From an uncultured Bacteroidales bacterium (lineage in GTDB: Bacteria > Bacteroidota > Bacteroidia > Bacteroidales > Paludibacteraceae): a stretch of DNA of 64,000 bases. The stretch is taken from positions 45,883 through 109,882 of the forward strand of contig CACWNR010000004.1 in NCBI GenBank assembly GCA_902762355.1, in the 5' to 3' direction. Under the pieces are notes generated by a model that was not told the origin of the DNA, ran no database searches, and saw nothing but the letters and a program-made list of their open reading frames with translations. Both the position numbers and the translations under genes were made by a program. This document shows positions 51,048-58,928 of this stretch, piece by piece; positions within the stretch are counted from its first letter, which is position 1; each line of letters begins with the position of its first letter.

Positions 51048-52245
51048 TCGAAGAACTAGAACTCGTCGAGCGCGTTGAGCTGCTCGTAGAGCGAGTCGAT
51101 CCGGACGAACTCTCACGCTTAACAGTTGTTGTACGGCCTGTTTCATCGGTAGTTTTGACCGTTGTACGGGTCGTACCTTTTTTATCTACGCGCGTGTTAA
51201 CCGAAGTGCTCGGCTGACGCGTAGAACTCGTTGCAGACGTCGTAGTGGTGGATCTAGTCGTACTAGTTGTCCTAGATTCAGTATTGGTTCTGGTTGAACT
51301 GGAAGCACTCGTTGTAGTCGTTGATCTCGTCGAGCTGGTAGTCGGCTTAGCCGTACTTGTGGTTCTGGACGAACTCTTCTCTACCTCCGTACGGAGTTGA
51401 CCGGCATTACGTACGCTGACGCCTGAGCGCGAAGCGGTACTCGTCACACGGCGCTCGAACGAGTTATCCGGATGAGCCACCGCGTAGTCATTACGGCGAT
51501 GCGACTGCGTCATCTCCGAGTAACCGTTATAGAACGGTTGTTGCGGGTAGTCGCAGTGATGGCAGTAATGATGGTTCGTCATGTAGGTATTGACGTACGC
51601 CTGATAGTGATTGAGATAGATCGGCTGCGGTTGGGTGTAATACGAGGGGAACGAACCGTAATAGTACGGCGACGACCAGCACGCATAATTTGAGCGGCCG
51701 TAAACGTCCCACATCGGCGGACGTTTGATGAACACCGGACGCACGATATAGTTCGCACCGTACAGATAGCGGTCACCGATAACCTCCACGTACAACACAT
51801 CCGGACGACGCTCAGCCATCAGTGTAGCTACATCCTGGAACACACCCGGCGCCAGACAAGCCTGGATCAACAGCGCGTGGTAATAGCCTTTGTAGGTCTC
51901 GATCACGCGCAGGTAATCGATCCAACCGTCGTGGTTGAGATCGAGGTTATTGATCATGTACCGGCTCGAGTTGATGATCTGCTCGAACTCCTTAACCGAA
52001 CGGCTCTCGGCGAAAGCCGCAGCCACGGCATTGAGGTCGAGATAGAAACACGGATCGGTGGTGTAGTTCGTCACCGTGAACGTCGTCACGGTCGTTACCT
52101 TCGGCGACGGCGTCGTTACTTGGGTCGTATAGACGGTCTGTACCGGTGCAACCGGCTTAGCGGTCGGCACTTCGGTGTAGATACGTGCTACCCAACAACT
52201 GGTCATGCTTAAGCCCACAAGGGCTAATAATGCTATTTTCTTCAT
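50971..52245 (-). CDS. Lipoprotein with Ser/Thr/Arg-rich tail
   Basis: A 424-residue putative lipoprotein. MKKIALLALVGLSMTSC ends in a weak lipobox. A folded middle part (about 60-185) contains NNLDLNHDGWIDYLRVIE, an EF-hand-like DxNxDGxID loop that could bind calcium. A Tyr-rich segment (YYYGSFPSYYTQPQPIYLNH) follows near 198-217. From about 262 the chain is almost only Ser, Thr and Arg with some Lys, Gln and Glu. I do not recognise the family. It starts five bases after infB, so it may be transcribed with rimP-nusA-infB. Its last 77 bases lie antisense in batE. Confidence 0.7.
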   Translation of the reverse strand: MKKIALLALVGLSMTSCWVARIYTEVPTAKPVAPVQTVYTTQVTTPSPKVTTVTTFTVTNYTTDPCFYLDLNAVAAAFAESRSVKEFEQIINSSRYMINNLDLNHDGWIDYLRVIETYKGYYHALLIQACLAPGVFQDVATLMAERRPDVLYVEVIGDRYLYGANYIVRPVFIKRPPMWDVYGRSNYACWSSPYYYGSFPSYYTQPQPIYLNHYQAYVNTYMTNHHYCHHCDYPQQPFYNGYSEMTQSHRRNDYAVAHPDNSFERRVTSTASRSGVSVRNAGQLRTEVEKSSSRTTSTAKPTTSSTRSTTTTSASSSTRTNTESRTTSTTRSTTTTSATSSTRQPSTSVNTRVDKKGTTRTTVKTTDETGRTTTVKRESSSGSTRSTSSSTRSTSSSSSTRSSQGTKTESSPRSGQRERSTTRQ

Positions 52246-52250
52246 AACAA

Positions 52251-54884
52251 TTACAGTGTTTTAGCAACTTCGATTTCTTCGAATGCCTCGAGGATATCAC
52301 CTTCTTTGAGGTCGTCATATGCCTTGAGACTCAAACCGCACTCGGTGTTAACACCGGCCTCTTTGATATCGTCTTTGACGTGCTTGAGGGATGCGAGTTC
52401 AGCAGTCTTGATCACAATACCGTCACGGATGACGCGTACCTTGTTACCGCGTTTGATCTTACCCTCACGCACAATACAACCGGCGATTGTACCCACTTTC
52501 GAGATGTGGAAGGTCTGCAGTACCTCGAGCGTAGCCGTTACTTCTTCCTTCACCTCCGGAGCCAACATACCTTCCATGGCTGCCTTGACCTCGTTGATAG
52601 CATCATAGATGATGGAATAAATACGGATATCTACTTCCTCGATCTCTGCCATCTTACGCGCCGTACCGGTAGGACGTACGTTGAAGCCTACGATGATCGC
52701 ATCGGAAGCCGCAGCGAGCATCACATCGCTGTCGGAGATAGCACCGACGGCACCATGGATAACGTTCACTTGGATATTCTCCGTCGAGAGCTTGATGAGC
52801 GAGTCCTTGATAGCCTCGACAGAACCGTCCACATCGGCCTTAACGATGATATTGAGTTCCTTGAAGTCACCGATAGCCAGACGACGACCGATCTCTTCGA
52901 GACCCACGTGTTTCTTCGTACGGATGGACTGCTCACGCTGCAGTTGCTCACGTTTATTCGCAATATCACGTGCCTCTTGTTCGGTCGGCAGCACATTGAA
53001 CTCGTCACCGGCCTGCGGTGCACCGTTCAGACCAAGGATCGAACAAGGTTCTCCCGGATGAACCTCCGTGATCTTCTGACCACGCTCGTTGAACATCGCT
53101 TTGATACGTCCGTGGAACGTACCAGCGAGGACTATATCGCCCATGTGAAGCGTTCCGTCTTGTACGAGCAGTGTAGCTACGTAGCCACGTCCTTTGTCGA
53201 GCGAAGACTCGATGACCGAACCTTTTGCACGACGTTTGGGGTTGGCCTTGAGGTCGAGTAACTCAGCCTCCAAAAGCACTTTCTCCAGCAGCTCATAGAC
53301 ACCCGTTCCTTTCTTCGCAGAGATCTCCTGGCACTGGTATTTACCACCCCAATCCTCTACGAGGATGTTCATGTTCGAGAGTTGCTCACGGATCTTATCT
53401 GGGTTAGCGCCGGGCTTATCCACTTTGTTGATTGCAAAGACCATCGGTACACCGGCCGCTTGGGCGTGGTTGATCGCCTCGATCGTCTGCGGCATGACCG
53501 CATCGTCGGCAGCAATGATGATGATCGCTATATCCGTTACTTTCGCACCACGTGCACGCATAGCGGTGAAGGCCGCGTGACCCGGAGTATCCAAGAAGGT
53601 GATATGTTGTCCGTTCTTAAGCTTGACGTTGTACGCACCGATATGCTGGGTGATACCACCGGCCTCACCGGCAATCACGTTCGCGTTACGGATGTGATCC
53701 AAGAGCGAAGTCTTACCGTGATCGACGTGACCCATGACGGTGATGATCGGGCAGCGCGGCTCGAGATCTTCATCGTTGATCACCTCGTCGGCGTTAATCT
53801 CATCTGCCACGTGAGCCGATACATACTCGGTCGTGAAACCGAACTCTTCGGCAACGAGGTTGATGGTCTCGGCATCGAGACGCTGGTTGATGGACACGAA
53901 CAAACCGAGGCTCATACAGGTACCAATGATCTTGTTCACCGGCACGTTCATCATCACAGCCAGGTCATTCGCGGTCACGAACTCGGTCAGTTTGAGCACT
54001 TTGGATTGCTCCTGTGCCTCCATGATCTCGAGTTCATGCTTCTCGCGCTCTTGCTCACGACGCTCACGTTTGTATTTGGAGGTGTTCGATTTGTTCTGCT
54101 TCTGTTGGAGGCGGCTGAGCGTCTCTTTCAGTGCGCGATCGACTTCTTCCTGCGTAGCCTCGCGGGGTTTAGAACTCTTGTTCTTCTTGCTGACCTGATT
54201 GCGCTTGTCGTTCGGATCGACCTTGGCTGCATTCGCTTTGATACGCTCGCGTTTGCGCTTCTCAGCAGCAGCCTGTTGCTGTGCCTGCTGAGCCGCCTGA
54301 CGCTCCTCGCGCTCTTTGCGTTTCTGCTCTTTGGTCTTCTTCGCCGGACGAGTGGACGTATCGATCGAATCGAGATCGATCTTACCCAACACTTTCGGAG
54401 CATTCTTCAGTTCGGCTTTACCGAGCGTGAAGATCTCTTGCTTTGGTTGGGCAGGTGCAGGTTCTTCGGTCGGAGCAGGAGCCTCCTCCTTCTTTGCCGC
54501 TTCTTCTGCAGCTTTCTTGGCCTCTGCAGCAGCTTTTGCCTCCTCCGCAGCCTTCTTTTCAGCCTCGCGTTTAGCAGCCTCTGCAGCGGCTTTCTTCGCT
54601 GCCGCTTCTTCTGCCGCACGACGCGCCGCCTCTTCAGCAGCGGCCTTCGCCGCTTTCTCCGCTTCGTCACGAGCCGCACGCTCCGCCGCCTGACGGTCGG
54701 CTTCTATCTTAGTGGCCAAGTCCTTACTGAACTCTTTGGCTAAACGCAGATACAGATCATCGTCGATACGTACGTTAGGATCCGACTCGATCGTAATACC
54801 GTTCTTCTCGCACCAAGCGGTGAGAGTAGCCATTCCGATATTCAGTTCTTTACATGCTTTAATTAACTTTATTGCCATACGCAT
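52251..54884 (-). CDS. infB: Translation initiation factor IF-2
   Basis: IF-2, the GTPase that brings initiator tRNA to the ribosome; 877 residues. An IF2_N domain opens the protein ([20 protein letters not shown]). A long Ala/Lys/Glu-rich helical stretch fills about 60-135 and a basic linker runs to about 285. The G domain starts near 380: [16 protein letters not shown] (G1), [11 protein letters not shown] (G3), [12 protein letters not shown] (G4). Beta-barrel domains II and IV complete it. Two Met codons, at 54884 and 54878, are possible starts; the second (MAIKLIKAC) is the more family-like. It is downstream of nusA, across a gap with two hairpins. Confidence 0.96.
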   Translation of the reverse strand: MRMAIKLIKACKELNIGMATLTAWCEKNGITIESDPNVRIDDDLYLRLAKEFSKDLATKIEADRQAAERAARDEAEKAAKAAAEEAARRAAEEAAAKKAAAEAAKREAEKKAAEEAKAAAEAKKAAEEAAKKEEAPAPTEEPAPAQPKQEIFTLGKAELKNAPKVLGKIDLDSIDTSTRPAKKTKEQKRKEREERQAAQQAQQQAAAEKRKRERIKANAAKVDPNDKRNQVSKKNKSSKPREATQEEVDRALKETLSRLQQKQNKSNTSKYKRERREQEREKHELEIMEAQEQSKVLKLTEFVTANDLAVMMNVPVNKIIGTCMSLGLFVSINQRLDAETINLVAEEFGFTTEYVSAHVADEINADEVINDEDLEPRCPIITVMGHVDHGKTSLLDHIRNANVIAGEAGGITQHIGAYNVKLKNGQHITFLDTPGHAAFTAMRARGAKVTDIAIIIIAADDAVMPQTIEAINHAQAAGVPMVFAINKVDKPGANPDKIREQLSNMNILVEDWGGKYQCQEISAKKGTGVYELLEKVLLEAELLDLKANPKRRAKGSVIESSLDKGRGYVATLLVQDGTLHMGDIVLAGTFHGRIKAMFNERGQKITEVHPGEPCSILGLNGAPQAGDEFNVLPTEQEARDIANKREQLQREQSIRTKKHVGLEEIGRRLAIGDFKELNIIVKADVDGSVEAIKDSLIKLSTENIQVNVIHGAVGAISDSDVMLAAASDAIIVGFNVRPTGTARKMAEIEEVDIRIYSIIYDAINEVKAAMEGMLAPEVKEEVTATLEVLQTFHISKVGTIAGCIVREGKIKRGNKVRVIRDGIVIKTAELASLKHVKDDIKEAGVNTECGLSLKAYDDLKEGDILEAFEEIEVAKTL

Positions 54885-54914
54885 TCGGCGTTGTTTAGAA
54901 AACGCTTTCTCGGT

Positions 54915-54946
54915 GTCGAGCGTTCTCGACCTCGCGCCGCGCGAGG
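54915..54946. other. Two hairpins in nusA-infB gap
   Basis: GTCGAG-CGTT-CTCGAC (54915-54930) and CCTCGCG-CCG-CGCGAGG (54930-54946) are perfect adjacent stems. They lie in the 75 bases between nusA and infB. There is no T-run, so they may be leader structure or mRNA processing signals, not terminators. Confidence 0.75.
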
Positions 54947-54959
54947 GGTTTATGGTTAA

Positions 54960-56219
54960 TTACTCGTTTTCAAACTCTGCCGCGAGGATACGGAGTACCT
55001 CATCGATGGTCTCCTCCTCGAGGTCGGTGCGACGAAGCAGGTCTTCTTTGCTCGTACCCAATACCTCTTTGGCGGTGTCCAGACCGATTGCCTTGAAGGC
55101 GTCGATCACCCACTGATCGATCTCGTCGTTGAACTCATCCAAGTAGATATCGTCCAGATCGTCCTCGTCAATCTCGCGGTAAACATCGATCTCGTAGCCG
55201 GTAAGCATGGAAGCCAGCTTGACATTGTATCCGCCCTTACCGATAGCGAGGCTCACCTCGTCCGGTTGCAGAAATACTTTTGCTTTCTTGTTCTCTTCAT
55301 CGATCTCCATCGAGCTGATCTTAGCAGGAGCCAAGGCACGCTGGATATAGAGGTTGATGTTCGAGGTGTAGTTGATCACATCGATATTCTCGTTACGCAA
55401 CTCGCGTACGATGCCGTGAATACGAGCACCCTTAACGCCCACGCAAGCACCTACCGGATCAATACGATCGTCGAAGGTCTCAACGGCTACTTTAGCACGC
55501 TCACCCGGGATGCGGGCGATGTTCTTGATGGCGATCAGGCCTTCCTTCACTTCCGGTACCTCCTGCTCGAACAAGCGCTGCAAGAACAGCGGAGCGGTGC
55601 GAGAGAGGATGATCTTCGGGTTCTGGTTCTTGTTGTCCACCTGAACCACCACGGCACGAACCATCTCACCTTTGCGGTAGAAGTCCGTCGGGATCTGGTT
55701 CTGCTTCGGCAGATAGAGCTCGTTGCCCTCTTCGTCGAGCAGCAGCATCTCTTTCTTCCATACCTGATAGAGCTCGCCGGTCACTACCTGACCGATCATC
55801 TCTTTGTATTTCTGATAAAGCACCTCTTTCTGGAGCTCAAGGATCTTCGATGCCAAGGTCTGACGAAGGTTGAGGATCATTCGGCGGCCGAAAGAAGCCA
55901 ACTCTACTTTATCCGTTACCTCTTCGCCAACCTCTGCCTCATCGTCCAGTTTCAACGCGTCGCTGAGGGCGATCTGGGTATCGGGATTAGCCACATCGTC
56001 GTCCTCCATCACAAGGCGGTTACGATAGATCTCGAGGTCTCCCTTGTCCGGGTTAACGATAACGGTGTAGTCGGCCGAAGGACCGTACATCTTAGCGATC
56101 ACGCTCTTGAACGACTCCTCCAGCACGGTGATCAGCGTCTGTTTGTCGATACGTTTGAAGTCTTTAAACTCCGAAAAAATGTCAATCAGATTGATTGCGT
56201 CTTGGTTTTTTGTTGCCAT
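54960..56219 (-). CDS. nusA: Transcription termination/antitermination factor NusA
   Basis: NusA binds RNA polymerase and modulates pausing, termination and antitermination. The 419-residue protein has the N-terminal polymerase-binding domain (about 1-130), an S1 domain (VVTGELYQVWKKEMLLLDEE), and two KH domains with GACVGVKGARIHGIVREL and LAIGKGGYNVKLASMLTGY. A short acidic C-terminus follows (DEDDLDDIYLDEFNDEID). The extra acidic repeats of gamma-proteobacterial NusA are absent, as is normal here. It follows rimP by seven bases. Confidence 0.96.
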   Translation of the reverse strand: MATKNQDAINLIDIFSEFKDFKRIDKQTLITVLEESFKSVIAKMYGPSADYTVIVNPDKGDLEIYRNRLVMEDDDVANPDTQIALSDALKLDDEAEVGEEVTDKVELASFGRRMILNLRQTLASKILELQKEVLYQKYKEMIGQVVTGELYQVWKKEMLLLDEEGNELYLPKQNQIPTDFYRKGEMVRAVVVQVDNKNQNPKIILSRTAPLFLQRLFEQEVPEVKEGLIAIKNIARIPGERAKVAVETFDDRIDPVGACVGVKGARIHGIVRELRNENIDVINYTSNINLYIQRALAPAKISSMEIDEENKKAKVFLQPDEVSLAIGKGGYNVKLASMLTGYEIDVYREIDEDDLDDIYLDEFNDEIDQWVIDAFKAIGLDTAKEVLGTSKEDLLRRTDLEEETIDEVLRILAAEFENE

Positions 56220-56226
56220 TTGTATA

Positions 56227-56688
56227 TTAGAATTTTAAATCATATTTCACATATTTCGGTTCATCATAGCGCCAGGTGTGCGTGACGATTTGGGTCTGCT
56301 TGCGCTTCTTGCCTTCGACCTCTACTTTCTCCTCAATATCGACGGAGAAGGTCTCTTCGTCCACCGACACAAGTTGTCCGCGCAGTTTCTTGCCTTCGAT
56401 AAGAATCTCAACATCATGACCGAGGTTCTTCTCGTACTGCATCTTCGTCTTGAACGGATCCGTCAGGCTGACAGATCCCACTTCGAGCGAGTAGTCCGGC
56501 TCCACGGCATCGAGTTTCTCCACCAGATAATGATTCAACTCTGCGCAGAAATCCACATCAACTCCGGCGAGGCGATCCACCTCCACGAGGATGTCATTTC
56601 CCGCTGAGACAGTCAGCGTGATCAGTTCATACTCGGTACCGTTCAGGTACTCTTCAATCCAGTTTTTTAATTCGTCCTTTAAAATCAT
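56227..56688 (-). CDS. rimP: Ribosome maturation factor RimP
   Basis: RimP assists assembly of the 30S subunit. The 153-residue protein has the N-terminal alpha/beta domain (ILVEVDRLAGVDVDFCAEL, VEPDYSLEVGSVSLTDPFK) and a C-terminal SH3-like barrel (GKKLRGQLVSVDEETFSVDI). SLTDPFK replaces the more common SPG(L/I)xRPL segment, as seen in other Bacteroidota (from memory). It heads the operon rimP-nusA-infB. Its 5' leader holds a perfect 11-base-pair hairpin and heptanucleotide repeats that run up to the start codon. Confidence 0.92.
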   Translation of the reverse strand: MILKDELKNWIEEYLNGTEYELITLTVSAGNDILVEVDRLAGVDVDFCAELNHYLVEKLDAVEPDYSLEVGSVSLTDPFKTKMQYEKNLGHDVEILIEGKKLRGQLVSVDEETFSVDIEEKVEVEGKKRKQTQIVTHTWRYDEPKYVKYDLKF

Positions 56689-56709
56689 AAATCTTAAATC
56701 TCAAATCTC
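56689..56709. repeat. Heptanucleotide repeats before rimP
   Basis: Three 7-base units AAATCTT, AAATCTC, AAATCTC directly abut the rimP start codon, in its ribosome-binding region. Confidence 0.8.
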
Positions 56710-56713
56710 AAAT

Positions 56714-56746
56714 AAAGGTCTCCTGTTATATGAAGAGGAGACCTTT
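56714..56746 (-). promoter_or_regulatory. Leader hairpin of rimP-nusA-infB
   Basis: Perfect inverted repeat AAAGGTCTCCT / AGGAGACCTTT with an 11-base loop, in the leader between the promoter (56775-56806) and rimP. A palindrome, GGGGTCCCC, lies just upstream at 56749-56757. The stem ends in UUUAUUU on the minus strand, a weak terminator tail, so an attenuator is possible (inference). Confidence 0.75.
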
Positions 56747-56774
56747 CTGGGGTCCCCTCATTCAATTCACGCTG

Positions 56775-56806
56775 CAAAATTACTACAAAATTTGCATATA
56801 TGCAAG
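56775..56806 (-). promoter_or_regulatory. Promoter of rimP-nusA-infB
   Basis: Minus strand: -33 box CTTG (56803-56806), 20-base spacer, -7 box TAATTTTG (56775-56782). The -33 box is part of the 14-base palindrome TTGCATATATGCAA. Confidence 0.78.
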
Positions 56807-56830
56807 TTTTCTGGCTATTTTTTTGCGTTT

Positions 56831-58831
56831 TTAGCGTATTTTTGTTCCTTTTGCGTCAAAAATCTGTGCTCCGCGACGAATCAACAGTTGTCCGTCACGA
56901 ATGAACTTCCCATCCTCCGACGGCATCTCTATCTCATCGAGACCGGTATAAAGTGCTTGGTTTACCACCCATAATTGAAGCACGTCATGATTCAACATCA
57001 CGATCGCGTCCATCGTGGTCGGAACGCCTTGAATGATACCACCGCTGATCGTAAACGCGTCCACCACCGGCAACGTATTCTCGCCTGTTAATGCGCCGTT
57101 GATGACTGTCACGTCTTGCAGTCTTACGAAGCGGCACACGTCGGCTGAATCGAGCGGTAAGACGTCCTCTTCCGGTGCGGTTGTTCCGCCTGTTCGTACG
57201 TCCCACTGCGCCGTAGGCGCCAGTTCCGGAACGCCATAGTAATTGCTATACCGACCGCGCACATTTTTCAGCACATCGCCGTTCTTCAGTCCTGCTCCGT
57301 AACGCTTGCCGGTAGCGCCGTCACCGCCGTCCCATATGAGCATCGAACCCGACGCGTCGCGAATGAAGATATACATGTCGTATTTCTTGGTCACCTCCAC
57401 ATCGTTCAGATAAACGAGCGAGTAGTCTTCTTGCATCACAGCCTCGGCGATACTCATCTGCTGTACCACAGTCACCATCACCGGTACTTCGGCGCGCACC
57501 GTGTCGCTCGTCAGCAGCAAGGTGTCGATATAATGGCCTGCAAAATTAGCGTGATAGGTAACGGTTAACGGCCCTCCGTCGCGATCAATAACCGTGTCGC
57601 TGATAGCAAAAATATCGCCATGCAACAGGCTGACCTGAATGTCTTTGGTAAGCTTGTTGGCATTCACCGTGATCGTCTTGCCGCCACCAACGGACTTATT
57701 GCCGGCCAACACACCTATCCCGAGGTTCACCAAAGGTGCCACGATAGCCGCCACATCGCCGATGGCCTCCGTACGGCGGTAGAGACAAACGGGGGTCTGC
57801 GAACCCTGCGAAGCGTAGCAACCGAAGAGCGTCGGGTTGTTGGACGCGTTGTACTGCAGGTACTTGCCCAGACTGTTGCCGAGGTTCATGATCACGGCTT
57901 CGCCGTCTTGTGCAATCTGAATATCCCAATAGCCATAGTTGCCATAAGTTTTCGGATCGGTCAGTTGCGTCCAAAGCGCCAGACGATTCTTGGTCTGACC
58001 ACCGCTTGCTACCAGATAGGCCTCCTCATAACGCAACTCGTCCTGGATATAAAAACACGGCGCGTTGTTGAGGGTCGTCCGGCGCAGGGTGTAGATGGCG
58101 TTGTCATTAGCTGCCACGGTCGTGCGGTCTGCACTGTAGTTACCGCGGATGGCATGGATATTATTGACCGAAACACTCTCATCAAAATAGCCCATGATAT
58201 AGTTCACGGACGGGTTGTGTACGCCGATGATGATCTGGTCGGAATCTTGCAGTTGATTCACGTCCGTCACGAGTTGGTAAGTCACCGTATTGAAGGGCGT
58301 TGAACCGCCTTCTTCGGCACGAATGGAAAGGCTGTTGATATTGATCGCGTTCTCCGTACAATGCACCCAAAAACGGATCTGACCGCTAAGCGGTGTTTGC
58401 AAACGTAAGATGCTGTCCCGCAGATAGACACCGCTGCCCGACACCGCAGGTTTGGTGATGACCAGCGAGTCGTACGGGGCATCGCCGATCTGGTAGTAGA
58501 ACACACCGGCTCCTTTGCTGGAGTTTAGACAGAAATTAAGTGTCATCTGCCGTACGTTCGTGAACGCTATAACGGATGTCGCGCCGGCATCATTGGAATC
58601 GCCGGTCTTGACACTCACGCCCTGCGAATAACGTCGTCCTTGCGCGTCTGTACGACCATCCATGTACTCATACCCCGCTTTGTCACATGTCCAACCATCC
58701 GTCTGACCATCACAGGCCTCCGAACCCACTTTGCTCGCCCAACTCTTGGACGTAAACGTATACGTCGTCACTCCCGCATAAGCCCACGCAGTCACAAAAA
58801 GAATGAAAAATAATCCGATTTTTCGTTTCAT
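56831..58831 (-). CDS. Secreted protein with OB-fold-like domain and sorting-type tail
   Basis: A 666-residue exported protein with signal peptide MKRKIGLFFILFVTAWAYAG. The N-terminal part (about 25-180) is beta-rich (TTYTFTSKSWASKVGSEACD), then a second region follows (VTYQLVTDVNQLQDSDQIII). SIAEAVMQEDYSLVYLNDVE to VRGRYSNYYGVPELAP (about 467-545) resembles the OB-fold-like domain common in Bacteroidota secreted proteins. The last 25 residues (GKFIRDGQLLIRRGAQIFDA, then KGTKIR) match short C-terminal tails of T9SS-type exported proteins. No catalytic motif is seen. Its own promoter lies at 58860-58891. Confidence 0.72.
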   Translation of the reverse strand: MKRKIGLFFILFVTAWAYAGVTTYTFTSKSWASKVGSEACDGQTDGWTCDKAGYEYMDGRTDAQGRRYSQGVSVKTGDSNDAGATSVIAFTNVRQMTLNFCLNSSKGAGVFYYQIGDAPYDSLVITKPAVSGSGVYLRDSILRLQTPLSGQIRFWVHCTENAININSLSIRAEEGGSTPFNTVTYQLVTDVNQLQDSDQIIIGVHNPSVNYIMGYFDESVSVNNIHAIRGNYSADRTTVAANDNAIYTLRRTTLNNAPCFYIQDELRYEEAYLVASGGQTKNRLALWTQLTDPKTYGNYGYWDIQIAQDGEAVIMNLGNSLGKYLQYNASNNPTLFGCYASQGSQTPVCLYRRTEAIGDVAAIVAPLVNLGIGVLAGNKSVGGGKTITVNANKLTKDIQVSLLHGDIFAISDTVIDRDGGPLTVTYHANFAGHYIDTLLLTSDTVRAEVPVMVTVVQQMSIAEAVMQEDYSLVYLNDVEVTKKYDMYIFIRDASGSMLIWDGGDGATGKRYGAGLKNGDVLKNVRGRYSNYYGVPELAPTAQWDVRTGGTTAPEEDVLPLDSADVCRFVRLQDVTVINGALTGENTLPVVDAFTISGGIIQGVPTTMDAIVMLNHDVLQLWVVNQALYTGLDEIEMPSEDGKFIRDGQLLIRRGAQIFDAKGTKIR

Positions 58832-58859
58832 GGTATTGTATTATTTAATTTTCCGGCGA

Positions 58860-58891
58860 CAAAATTACTACAAAAAATCGACATATGCAAA
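58860..58891 (-). promoter_or_regulatory. Promoter overlapping a hairpin, before 666-residue gene
   Basis: Minus strand: -33 box TTTG (58888-58891), 20-base spacer, -7 box TAATTTTG (58860-58867). The -33 box sits in the loop of CGGCATAT-ATTTGC-ATATGTCG. The T-run after that stem fills the spacer, so the same bases could terminate the upstream BspA-like transcript. Confidence 0.75.
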
Positions 58892-58928
58892 TATATGCCG
58901 ACTTTTTGTACGAGTTTTTTATATTTTC

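Noticed and set aside
53382-54743. A 453-codon plus-strand frame opposite infB, rich in Leu, Phe and Ser
   Set aside because: The apparent membrane-like composition is the reverse reading of the Ala/Lys/Glu-rich part of IF-2.
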